The translations under genes were made by a program, and so were the position numbers. This document shows, in pieces, positions 34,174-42,231 of a stretch of DNA of 64,000 nt. The number at the start of each line of letters is the position of its first letter. The first letter of the stretch is position 1. The notes under the pieces are model-generated. The model did no database searches. It was given only the letters and a program-made list of their open reading frames with translations, and had not been told where the DNA came from. The stretch comes from Paenibacillus woosongensis (GTDB taxonomy: Bacteria; Bacillota; Bacilli; Paenibacillales; Paenibacillaceae), in contig NZ_CP126084.1 in assembly GCF_030122845.1 (NCBI RefSeq), positions 3,162,001 to 3,226,000 of the forward strand, given 5' to 3'.

Positions 34174-34209
34174 CGAACATCCAGCGACTAACAGTCATCT
34201 AACGGTAAA

Positions 34210-34250
34210 AAGGGCATTCCCTAAGGTCTGAACAGACCGGGAATGCCCTT
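34210..34250. terminator. Convergent terminator between the deacetylase and the downstream hypothetical gene
   Basis: Twelve-base arms AAGGGCATTCCC and GGGAATGCCCTT. The T-run is better on the minus strand (CCCTTTTTACC), so it mainly ends the minus-strand unit, but it lies between converging genes and can serve both. The rest of 34174-34323 shows nothing else. Confidence 0.85.
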
Positions 34251-34323
34251 GATTTAATTCATCCGTTGGAATATTGATTATTCTGCTGCTTATTATGGCT
34301 ATGATTAGCTGAAATCCCTCAAG

Positions 34324-34800
34324 CTACATGCCATGGCTCTTTCCCCAAGGCGACTCACTAATTCCCCACCAGAACAAGGCCACCATTACGGCCACAAAGA
34401 TGAACAGTAAAGTGTTCACAAAATACTTCGTCAGTTTCACCCTCTGCGAAGGATAGACCTCCCGTCTGGAGGGAAGCTCCTGGGCGGATAACTCAAACTG
34501 GTCCTCTCCTTCGGACTCCGGACGCAGCAAATTTATCGCATAATGCTCGCCTGAATGGCCGGATTTAGCCATTTCGCGAGTATTCGCACCATCGCTGATG
34601 CTCCGATTTCGCTTAAGCGAATCATGAGCTCCCTTAGGCAGCCTCCCTTGACTAGCTGCCTTCCTTCCGGGAACTCCGGAAGTGGACTCGCTCGATCTAT
34701 GTTGCTCTGGATGCTTCCGGGCCGCCCCGGATCGTTGATGTCTGTCTTTCGGATGGCGGCGCTGACCGTACCGCTCCATCCTGCTCAAGCGTTCACTCAT
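34324..34800 (-). CDS. Hypothetical protein with a basic N-terminus and one C-terminal membrane segment
   Basis: A 158-residue product: about 110 hydrophilic residues rich in Arg, Ser and His, then one transmembrane segment (YFVNTLLFIFVAVMVALFWWG) close to the C-terminus. GGAGGGG precedes the ATG. It overlaps the CPBP protease gene by 4 bases, so the two are co-translated. Function unknown. Confidence 0.75.
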   Translation of the reverse strand: MSERLSRMERYGQRRHPKDRHQRSGAARKHPEQHRSSESTSGVPGRKAASQGRLPKGAHDSLKRNRSISDGANTREMAKSGHSGEHYAINLLRPESEGEDQFELSAQELPSRREVYPSQRVKLTKYFVNTLLFIFVAVMVALFWWGISESPWGKSHGM

Positions 34801-35402
34801 GTTCCCCTCCGAAATTTAATGACGAGTCCCGATATGAAATCAATGAGAAAATGGCACACGATCGGAGCCCATAACGTACCCGCCTGTATATAAATGTATC
34901 CCAGCGCATAGCTGCTAAGAAATACCCATCCTGTTGGAATCCAGTGTCTAAGGTAACGGACATGGATCAAGGCAAAAATGATACTCGTCCAATACGGTCC
35001 GAGCCCGTACTGAATCGCCCCGCGAAACAGCAGTTCTTCGCAAATAGACACGATGACGCATATGATTGCGATATGCCACACCGGACGATTGCGAAACAGC
35101 ATCTCATTGATTCCCCCATCATCCAGGCTCTCCTCCTTCACGAACCTCGACAACAGGAAATCGACGCCAAACATCGCCGCGGCCAATCCACAGCCCCATA
35201 GCAGAAATCGATAATTTTCCGGAAATTGGAGCAGTGAAATCACACTTCGCTTCTGAAAAAAAAGGATGATGATTCCGATAATTAAAGTAAGACCTTGTGT
35301 AATGTATAAATTAATCAGCAATAGGCGCTCATTAAGTTGACCCGGATCGACTCTTTGAATTTTTATTTTGCCGAACTTGTCTTTTTTCATAGTATTCGTC
35401 AA
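34797..35402 (-). CDS. CPBP-family intramembrane metalloprotease
   Basis: A 201-residue membrane protein with the Abi/CAAX-protease motifs: EELLFRGAI (E-E-x3-R), FALIHVRYL (F-x3-H) and CHFLIDFISG (H-x3-D). B. subtilis YpbD, near mecB, is a possible counterpart. Start is TTG 35402 after AAAGGACAGG; ATG 35390 is the alternative. Its substrate is unknown. Confidence 0.85.
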   Translation of the reverse strand: MTNTMKKDKFGKIKIQRVDPGQLNERLLLINLYITQGLTLIIGIIILFFQKRSVISLLQFPENYRFLLWGCGLAAAMFGVDFLLSRFVKEESLDDGGINEMLFRNRPVWHIAIICVIVSICEELLFRGAIQYGLGPYWTSIIFALIHVRYLRHWIPTGWVFLSSYALGYIYIQAGTLWAPIVCHFLIDFISGLVIKFRRGT

Positions 35403-35500
35403 ATCCTGTCCTTTATTATAGTTCTATACACAAACCAGTACCAGGCATATAATCTTTCTTAGTGCTCTCGGACTAAAAAATACTTGTAAGAGGAGCGTTT

Positions 35501-36415
35501 TTGATTATGCAGAAAAAATCTTACCGGTTCGAATTATTGTTCATGCTCGGGTTTCTGTTTACGCTAGTCGCGGCCTTCGGAACTTTCTTCCTTGGCTTCA
35601 AAATGGGCATCACGCAAGCTGAAGCGAAATACGCCCATCTGACGAACCTACCGGGATTTGAGACGACGGCTTCCTACGAGCAGCAGGACCTCGTCGCCTA
35701 CTATTACGTTGTGTTCCAGCCTTACGAGCAATTCAAACATGAATATTTCGGGCTCGTCGACCAACTGAGAAGTAGCGATTCCAGGGTAAAATCAATCGGC
35801 ATCATGAAGGATATCCGCAATGCATCACGCAAGCAATATGAGCAGATCCAAGCTCAGACGATTACGGTGTCCTCCCCCTTGTTACAAGATGCACAAAGTG
35901 ATATTTTGAAAAGTTTGAAGCTCTTTGATGAAAGCACAAGCCGGATTGAAATCGGCAGCAAAAGCGGAGCACAGCTTGCTAAATTGCTCGCTGAGGACGA
36001 ATTTACGAATAATGCCGAACAATACGGACTGAAAGCCCAGCAAAAATATTATACGTCCATGATGAAATGGGCCGCTAAAAGCAACAAGTCGATCCCTTCG
36101 GACGTAGTATTCAAGGAAAATACCACCGTCAAAGAATGGGCATCCTATCCACTGGCGGTTAAAAATAAAATTGTCAGCGACTTGATGGTCAGCAGCAACC
36201 TCTATGTATCGTATCTTCCGCAGGATATGACGGCTAAAATCGACCAGATGATCGACAGCGGCAAAGCAGGCTCCATGAAGCTGAATTCGGTAACTTCCAT
36301 CGTCAACGTCCTTACGGATACCGAAGCTGTTCAAGGAAAAGAGTTCCTGAAGTGGAAATCGGCCTATTATGCAACGGAATTCCTTCCGGAGGTGCCGTTT
36401 TTCTCCGAACAGTAG
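35501..36415 (+). CDS. Hypothetical membrane-anchored extracellular protein
   Basis: A 304-residue protein with one N-terminal transmembrane segment (FELLFMLGFLFTLVAAFGTFFLGF) and a mainly helical external domain. GAGGAG stands upstream; the first codon is TTG 35501 or ATG 35507. It carries no enzyme motif that I recognise. It lies alone on the plus strand, divergent from the CPBP gene and followed by the serA leader. Confidence 0.75.
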   Translation: MIMQKKSYRFELLFMLGFLFTLVAAFGTFFLGFKMGITQAEAKYAHLTNLPGFETTASYEQQDLVAYYYVVFQPYEQFKHEYFGLVDQLRSSDSRVKSIGIMKDIRNASRKQYEQIQAQTITVSSPLLQDAQSDILKSLKLFDESTSRIEIGSKSGAQLAKLLAEDEFTNNAEQYGLKAQQKYYTSMMKWAAKSNKSIPSDVVFKENTTVKEWASYPLAVKNKIVSDLMVSSNLYVSYLPQDMTAKIDQMIDSGKAGSMKLNSVTSIVNVLTDTEAVQGKEFLKWKSAYYATEFLPEVPFFSEQ

Positions 36416-36518
36416 CTGCTGTCTGTATGGCGGGGTCTGATACAATTCGACAACATTAAAATCATAACCAAATTACCAAGGTTATTCAAGGCTACCCCGG
36501 ACCCTATCATTTACGGTA

Positions 36519-36548
36519 TTGACACTTTCCTTAAGGTCATGATACATT
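36519..36548 (+). promoter_or_regulatory. Promoter of the serA leader
   Basis: TTGACA at 36519-36524, an 18-base spacer and TACATT at 36543-36548, about 40 bases before the start of T-box stem I. Confidence 0.65.
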
Positions 36549-36574
36549 ATGAAAAATTGCATTTGTTAAACACG

Positions 36575-36827
36575 ATGAAGGAAACGAGTTGTCGCGAAGC
36601 TTACAGAGAGCCGGTGGTGCTGCAAACCGGTAGCGGAATGGGAACTCTAGCGATCCTGAGTAATTGTGCTGAACGATAGGAGTAGGCGCAATCGGAGGAA
36701 CTCCGTTATCAACATGTCATCATGACAACTGAGGCTGTATCTGCGAGGAGCAGCGAATTAGGGTGGTACCACGAACAACTCTCGTCCCTTACTACGGAAG
36801 TAGTGTGCGGATTGAGAGTTTTTTTAT
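36575..36827 (+). promoter_or_regulatory. T-box riboswitch, serine type, before serA
   Basis: The T-box core AGGGTGGTACCACG is at 36760-36773. It is followed by a terminator with arms AACTCTC (36777-36783) and GAGAGTT (36814-36820), an inner TACTAC/GTAGT stem and a T-run. Upstream, CAGAGAG at 36604 and the GGTGGTGC...GCAAACCGG stem match stem I. The specifier region reads GGAACTCTAGCGA (36641-36653): the two adjoining triplets, UCU at 36646 and AGC at 36649, both encode serine, which agrees with serA downstream. Uncharged tRNA-Ser should favour antitermination. Confidence 0.92.
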
Positions 36828-36949
36828 GCTTGCTGGCAACCTGCTTGCAGCATTTAGCAAATAGTTTGAACCTCGATCCTTTCGCTCCTCTAACGCATTG
36901 GAACGGCACCTAGATATAGTGTTTCCTAATTTAAGCGAATGCTTCCGAA

Positions 36950-37003
36950 GAAAGTTTTGTATCGAAGACTTTCCGAAGAAGCAATGCTATATACAAAACT
37001 TTT
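36950..37003 (+). repeat. 12-base inverted repeat covering the serA ribosome site approach
   Basis: AAAGTTTTGTAT (36951-36962) and ATACAAAACTTT (36991-37002) are perfect reverse complements separated by 28 bases. The 3' arm ends two bases before AGGAGGA of serA. A hairpin could form in the mRNA beyond the T-box terminator and may affect translation, stability or processing. Confidence 0.8.
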
Positions 37004-37019
37004 AGGAGGAAAAGAAATC

Positions 37020-38612
37020 ATGTTCAAAGTACTAGTATCAGATCCCATCAGCGACCTCGGAATCCAGCAGTTGATGGACGCAAGCGACGTTGTAGTAGAG
37101 AAAAAGACGGGACTTTCGGAGGATGAGCTCATCCAAATCATTCCGGACTACGACGCTCTGCTCGTACGCAGCCAAACGAAAGTCACCGAGAAGATTATGG
37201 AAGCCGGAACCAATCTGAAAGTGATCGGCCGCGCAGGCGTCGGTGTCGATAACATTAACCTGGATGCAGCGACCAAACGCGGTATCATCGTGATCAACGC
37301 CCCGGACGGCAACACAATTACGACATGCGAGCACGCTTTTGCGATGATGATGGCTCTTGCCCGCCATATTCCGCAAGCTTACGCTAAGACGATCCAAGGA
37401 ACCTGGGATCGCAAGTTCCTCGGCGTGGAGCTGCGCAACAAGAAGCTGGGCGTACTTGGCATGGGCCGTATCGGCAGCGAAGTCGCGAAACGCGCTAAGG
37501 CATTTGGCATGGATATCCTCGGATTCGATCCGTTCATGACAGAGGAACGCGCCGAGAAACTGGGCGTGAAGCTGGCTACCGTCGACGAAATCGTGCGGAA
37601 CGCTGACTTTATCACGGTTCATACACCGCTCACACCCGAAACGAAGCACATGATTTCCCGCCCGCAGTTCGAGGTGATGAAAAAAGGCATGCGCATCATT
37701 AACTGCGCCCGCGGCGGTGTAGTCGATGAGCAAGCATTGGTCGAAGCGATCGATCAAGGCATCGTTGCCGGTGCAGCCTTCGACGTATTCGAGCAGGAGC
37801 CGCCGGCAGCGGATCATCCATTCCTGAACAATCCGAAAATCATCGTTACTCCTCATTTGGGCGCATCAACGGTAGAGGCTCAAGAAAACGTAGCGATCGA
37901 CGTATCGGAGCAAGTGCTGCACATTTTGCGCAACGAACCGTTCAAGAACGCGGTGAACATGCCTCCAGTCGCGGCAAGCGTGATGAACAAGCTGCAGCCA
38001 TTTTTCGAGCTTGGCGAGAAAATCGGTGCATTTGCTGCCCAGTTGAACAACCAGGCTGTACATGAAATTCATGTTGAATACGCCGGCGATTTAGCAGAGG
38101 TAGATACTCAACCACTTACGCGCTACATCATCAAGGGGGTATTGTCCCGCCATTTCGGCAACGATGTGAATATCGTCAATTCGGTGCATCTGGCCAAGGT
38201 ACGCGACATTGACGTAGTTGTATCGCAATCCTCGGCTAGTAAAGGCTTTACGAACCGCATCAGCGTTACGCTGAAAACAGAAGACGGCAAAGATCGCCGC
38301 ATCGCGGGCACTTTGCTGAAAGAATATGGCGCGCGGATCGTACGGATCGATAAGTTCCCGGTCGATATCGCTCCGGAAGGCAACTTGATCTTTATCTCTC
38401 ATAATGATAAGCCCGGCATTGTCGGAAGCGTAGGCACTCTACTCGGCAAAAATGATGTAAATATCGCTTCGATGCAAGTTGGACGTAAAATTATTGGTGG
38501 CGAGGCGATTATGGTGCTGACCGTGGACAAGACGGTTTCCAAAGAAGTGCTTGATGAATTAGTGAGCCTGCAAGAGCTGAACACCGCTCTGCAAATCGAA
38601 TTTAAATCATAA
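37020..38612 (+). CDS. serA: D-3-phosphoglycerate dehydrogenase
   Basis: First enzyme of serine synthesis. ATG 37020 with AGGAGG upstream gives 530 residues, the length of the long SerA class. Features in order: substrate domain (VLVSDPISDLG, LLVRSQTKV), NAD domain with GRAGVGVDNI and LGVLGMGRIGSEVAKRAKAFGM, catalytic NCARGGVVDE and TPHLGASTVEA, an intervening ASB domain, and a C-terminal ACT domain (SHNDKPGIVGSVGTLLGKNDVNIASMQVGR). An in-frame extension to 36939 overlaps the hairpin and is not supported. Confidence 0.97.
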   Translation: MFKVLVSDPISDLGIQQLMDASDVVVEKKTGLSEDELIQIIPDYDALLVRSQTKVTEKIMEAGTNLKVIGRAGVGVDNINLDAATKRGIIVINAPDGNTITTCEHAFAMMMALARHIPQAYAKTIQGTWDRKFLGVELRNKKLGVLGMGRIGSEVAKRAKAFGMDILGFDPFMTEERAEKLGVKLATVDEIVRNADFITVHTPLTPETKHMISRPQFEVMKKGMRIINCARGGVVDEQALVEAIDQGIVAGAAFDVFEQEPPAADHPFLNNPKIIVTPHLGASTVEAQENVAIDVSEQVLHILRNEPFKNAVNMPPVAASVMNKLQPFFELGEKIGAFAAQLNNQAVHEIHVEYAGDLAEVDTQPLTRYIIKGVLSRHFGNDVNIVNSVHLAKVRDIDVVVSQSSASKGFTNRISVTLKTEDGKDRRIAGTLLKEYGARIVRIDKFPVDIAPEGNLIFISHNDKPGIVGSVGTLLGKNDVNIASMQVGRKIIGGEAIMVLTVDKTVSKEVLDELVSLQELNTALQIEFKS

Positions 38613-38631
38613 TTAACCTGCAAATTAAGCA

Positions 38632-38678
38632 AGGGGCTTCAGACGTGGTATTCCCCCGTCTGAAGCCCCTCTCCTTTT
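38632..38678 (+). terminator. Terminator after serA
   Basis: Fourteen-base arms AGGGGCTTCAGACG and CGTCTGAAGCCCCT, then CTCCTTTTGTT. Confidence 0.9.
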
Positions 38679-38724
38679 GTTCCACGATGAACAAGATTTA
38701 TCTTCGAGATCAGAAATTTTTCAA

Positions 38725-38753
38725 CAAAAACATCCTTACGAGGTAAGGATGTT
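38725..38753 (-). terminator. Terminator after resE
   Basis: Eleven-base arms AACATCCTTAC and GTAAGGATGTT with a 3-base loop; minus strand continues TTTGTTG. It begins seven bases after the resE stop. Confidence 0.88.
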
Positions 38754-38759
38754 TTACGA

Positions 38760-40202
38760 TTATTGTACCTTTTCGACAGGAAGGGTGATCTGGAAATGCG
38801 CCCCTTTCCCTATGCTGCTGTTCACCTGAATCGAGCCGTGATGGGCATCGATGATATTTTTTACGATAGCAAGACCAAGTCCCGTTCCGGCAGCCGTTCC
38901 CCGAACCCGGGCTTTATCCGCTTTATAGAACCTCTCAAATACGAAAGGCAAATCCTCCGTCGGTATCCCGGTGCCTTCGTCTCGAATGGAGATGTGCAGC
39001 TCACGTCCTTGCTTGCCTTCCCTGGCGTCCGCAGCAATATAAACACTCCGTCCCTCCGGCGTATGCCTGAAGGCATTGTCCAGCAGGTTCGTGAGAACCT
39101 GCTCCAAGCGGTCTTCATTGGCTGCTTCTGCAATCATCGGTCCGATCCCCAAATCCAGCTCCAGTTGAACATGGTGCTCTTTGGCCCGTACCGCAAACTT
39201 GCGATATACGCGTTCAATGATCTCCTTGACGTCAACCCGGTGCATCGCGATATCGGTATGTCCCGCTTCCATCCGGGCCAGGTCGAGTAGGTCACGGACC
39301 AGACGTCCCATGCGTAGAGACTCGTCGTGGATAACCTGCACGAGCTCCTGGCTCTCTTCTGGAGAAGCGGCCATTCCATCGAGAAGCGCTTCGCTGTAAC
39401 CCTGCATCATCGACAGCGGTGTCCGGATTTCATGCGATACATTGGCCACGAAATCCCGGCGCATCTTCTCCAAACGCACTTCTTCGGTCACATCGCGCAA
39501 AACCGCTACCGCGCCTCTAATTTCGCCATCCGAGGAAAGCGGCGCCATATGCACGGACCACACGCTTTGCTTGACGTGAATATTGGCGCTTTGATCCCCT
39601 TCCTGATCCAGCACCTTCCGGAACATCGGCAGGAGTGGTTTCGGAATCTCGATCGCCCGTTCGCCATGTACGTTAAATTGAAGAGCTTCATGCTCATCAT
39701 CCGGCAAATCGCCCCACAATTGGAGGAGCTGGTCACCCGGGGGATTCGTCAGAATGACCGCTCCCCCCCAATCTATCGTAATCACGGCATCATTCATGCT
39801 TCTTAAAACGCTGGACAGATGTTCCTTCTCATGGTTCAAGCTGCGGATCGTATTCTCCAGCTCCTCAGCCATATGATTAAAGGTGTTAGCCAACTCACCG
39901 ATCTCATCGCTTGTTTGCAACGATAGTCTCGTATCGTATTTTCCCTTGCGAATCGCATCGGCAGCGCTGATCAGCTGCTGCATCGGCTGCGTAATCTTCG
40001 TGAAGAGGAATAAGGCAAAAAACGTCGTCAGCGAGAAGCCGATGATGGAAACGATGACAAACAGCTTCTTGACTGCTGCGGGATCGGTGAAATTCGTATC
40101 GATATATGGCAGCAGAAACAATCCCATGCTCATGAGCACAAAAGCCACTAAACCGATGATCGTTATCCACAGCTTGCCTACAAGCGTTCTCCAGAAGCTC
40201 AC
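38760..40202 (-). CDS. resE: Sensor histidine kinase ResE
   Basis: Membrane sensor of the ResDE system, which controls respiration genes under low oxygen. The 480-residue protein has two N-terminal transmembrane segments with a short outside loop, a HAMP domain (TKITQPMQQLISAADAIRKG), a PAS-like region, the H-box VSHEIRTPLSMMQGYSEALLDG, and ATP-binding N, G1 and G2 boxes (NLLDNAFRHTPEG, IRDEGTGIP, GLGLAIVKNI). The short sensor loop differs from the longer PAS-type outside domains of PhoR kinases. GTG start abuts the resD stop. Confidence 0.92.
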   Translation of the reverse strand: MSFWRTLVGKLWITIIGLVAFVLMSMGLFLLPYIDTNFTDPAAVKKLFVIVSIIGFSLTTFFALFLFTKITQPMQQLISAADAIRKGKYDTRLSLQTSDEIGELANTFNHMAEELENTIRSLNHEKEHLSSVLRSMNDAVITIDWGGAVILTNPPGDQLLQLWGDLPDDEHEALQFNVHGERAIEIPKPLLPMFRKVLDQEGDQSANIHVKQSVWSVHMAPLSSDGEIRGAVAVLRDVTEEVRLEKMRRDFVANVSHEIRTPLSMMQGYSEALLDGMAASPEESQELVQVIHDESLRMGRLVRDLLDLARMEAGHTDIAMHRVDVKEIIERVYRKFAVRAKEHHVQLELDLGIGPMIAEAANEDRLEQVLTNLLDNAFRHTPEGRSVYIAADAREGKQGRELHISIRDEGTGIPTEDLPFVFERFYKADKARVRGTAAGTGLGLAIVKNIIDAHHGSIQVNSSIGKGAHFQITLPVEKVQ

Positions 40203-40919
40203 TTATTTCGCAACCTCCAGCTTATAACCAACGCCCCAGACGGTAGTAATCATGGCTGCCGACTCCGGCGATACCTTATTCAGCTTCTCGCGCAACCGTT
40301 TCACATGGGTGTCCACGGTCCGCAGATCGCCGAAGAACTCGTAATTCCATACGTCCTTCAGCAGCTCCTCACGGGAAAATACTTTGTCGGGCGAAGTGGC
40401 CAAATAATGGAGGAGCTCGTACTCCTTCGGCGTAAGGCTAACCTCTTGCCCGCTTGCGGTTACCCGATGAGCATCGTGCTCAATGACAAGATGAGGGAAT
40501 ACGATATTGTTGCTCGTACCGCTCTCTTTGGTCAAATAAGCTGTAGCCGATGCGCGCCGCATAATCGCTTTGACCCGATATATGACTTCACGGGGACTGA
40601 ACGGCTTGACAACATAATCGTCTGCCCCAACTTCAAATCCCTGTACCCGGTTGATTTCTTCCCCTTTGGCCGTGAGCATCAGCACCGGCGTCGACTTGAT
40701 CTGCCGCAAACGGCTGCACACCTCGACTCCGTCAATTCCCGGAAGCATTACGTCGAGAAGGATCAAGCCGTAATCATTGGAGGTTGCTTTTTTGAGAGCG
40801 GTCTCACCATCTTCCGCTTCATCAATTTCATAACCCTCTTTTTCCAAATACATTTTGAGCAGACGGCGAATACGTTCCTCATCGTCCACTACGAGAATGC
40901 GGTTTTCTTGATCTGACAT
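40203..40919 (-). CDS. resD: Response regulator ResD
   Basis: OmpR-type transcription factor of 238 residues. The receiver domain contains VVDDEERIRRLL, the phosphorylated Asp in LILLDVMLPGIDGVEV, and the KPFSPREVIYRVKAI region. The winged-helix DNA-binding domain ends in the usual TVWGVGYKL. ATG 40919 is chosen after AAGGGG; an extra seven-residue start upstream is possible. Confidence 0.94.
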   Translation of the reverse strand: MSDQENRILVVDDEERIRRLLKMYLEKEGYEIDEAEDGETALKKATSNDYGLILLDVMLPGIDGVEVCSRLRQIKSTPVLMLTAKGEEINRVQGFEVGADDYVVKPFSPREVIYRVKAIMRRASATAYLTKESGTSNNIVFPHLVIEHDAHRVTASGQEVSLTPKEYELLHYLATSPDKVFSREELLKDVWNYEFFGDLRTVDTHVKRLREKLNKVSPESAAMITTVWGVGYKLEVAK

Positions 40920-40983
40920 GAACAACAACCCCTTCATCATCTTCCCATTCGCTTAAGCACTAGTAAATGGTTACATTATATCA

Positions 40984-42231
40984 TTAGTCCGTACCCGCGT
41001 AAGAATGCAAACCGGCGATGATCAGATTAACGCCTACGAGCGTGAACATGACAACCAGAAATCCTAATACGGCAAGCCACGAGGCTTTGCGGCCATAGAA
41101 TCCCCGGGATAACCGAAGATGGAGATACACGCTATAGAATAACCAGGTAATGAGCGCCCATACTTCTTTAGGGTCCCACCCCCAGAATCTGCCCCAGGCC
41201 TGCTGAGCCCAGATCATCGCAAAGACGAGCGCGCCTAGCGTAAACACCGGAAATCCGATGGCAATCGAACGGTAACTGATTTCATCGAGAAGATCAGCGT
41301 CTAAGCCTTTTACGGCCGGTGACACCGCTTCGCTAATCGGCTTGCGGATAATAAGCCTTAACAAACCGTATAGGACCGTCCCGGTAATGAACGCCCATAC
41401 AAGCGTATTGGTTTTGCGCCCTGAGCTCTCTCCTTTGAACCAGGACGGAACCTCCATCCACGGCTTGCTCATGCCAAGGAAAGAATCGGCGCTAACCAAT
41501 TGGCTGTTATGGGGCGCCACGATCGGCGGCAAGTTGTATACCATTTCAACTGTTCTAGACTGCTCGGTTTCCGTAGGTTTAGGCATAAACACGGCTTCGT
41601 ACCCGGCGGCACGGAAAGCAAAAACCGACACGATAAATCCCACTACTATAATAATAGAATAAAACGTAAATTCAAGCCATAGCTTCTGGCGACGCGCCGA
41701 TTTGTCGGTCCCCTTGAAATCGACGGTACGCAAAAGATACATCAGGCCTGCGGCACAAGCGATTGCAAAAAAGGATTCCCCGGCCGCGGCCAACGTGACG
41801 TGAATATACAACCAGATCGAGCGCAAGGACGGGATCAAAGGCTGCACGTCCTTCGGAAACACTGCCGCATACGCCATGACGACGATCCCCAGCGGTGTCG
41901 CGAACAAACCAAGCAGGGCTTTGCGGTAAATCAAATACAGTACCGTAAATGCCATGATGATCATTAGGGACAGGAAGGACATGAATTCATACATGTTGCT
42001 GACCGGAATATGTCCTGACCAAGCCCATCTCGTTGCTACGTACACCAAATGAGTGATAAGTCCAAGCGTGGAAGTAATAAACGAAATTTTTCCCCATTTG
42101 CGCTCATGCACCTGCGGATCACGATTTTTCCACGTTTTTCCCGTGATCGTCACCACATAAAAACAAAATGCCACACAATAAAGTAAAAAAGCAATGACAA
42201 ATGCCTGTTTACTGATATCCAATATATTCAT
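40984..42231 (-). CDS. resC: Cytochrome c biogenesis protein ResC (CcsA)
   Basis: Haem-handling membrane component of the system II cytochrome c maturation complex. The 415-residue protein has about eight transmembrane segments and the WWD-like motif WGRFWGWDPKEVWALITWLFYSVYLHLR. Conserved His residues flank it. It overlaps resB by 4 bases. Confidence 0.93.
   Translation of the reverse strand: MNILDISKQAFVIAFLLYCVAFCFYVVTITGKTWKNRDPQVHERKWGKISFITSTLGLITHLVYVATRWAWSGHIPVSNMYEFMSFLSLMIIMAFTVLYLIYRKALLGLFATPLGIVVMAYAAVFPKDVQPLIPSLRSIWLYIHVTLAAAGESFFAIACAAGLMYLLRTVDFKGTDKSARRQKLWLEFTFYSIIIVVGFIVSVFAFRAAGYEAVFMPKPTETEQSRTVEMVYNLPPIVAPHNSQLVSADSFLGMSKPWMEVPSWFKGESSGRKTNTLVWAFITGTVLYGLLRLIIRKPISEAVSPAVKGLDADLLDEISYRSIAIGFPVFTLGALVFAMIWAQQAWGRFWGWDPKEVWALITWLFYSVYLHLRLSRGFYGRKASWLAVLGFLVVMFTLVGVNLIIAGLHSYAGTD

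Noticed and set aside
36939..37019. 27-codon N-terminal extension of serA
   Set aside because: It covers an inverted repeat, has no ribosome site, and SerA proteins begin at the ATG 37020 position.
37038..37856. 272-codon open frame antisense to serA
   Set aside because: Lies wholly inside serA in the opposite direction, resembles no protein, lacks a ribosome site, and is explained by serA codon bias.
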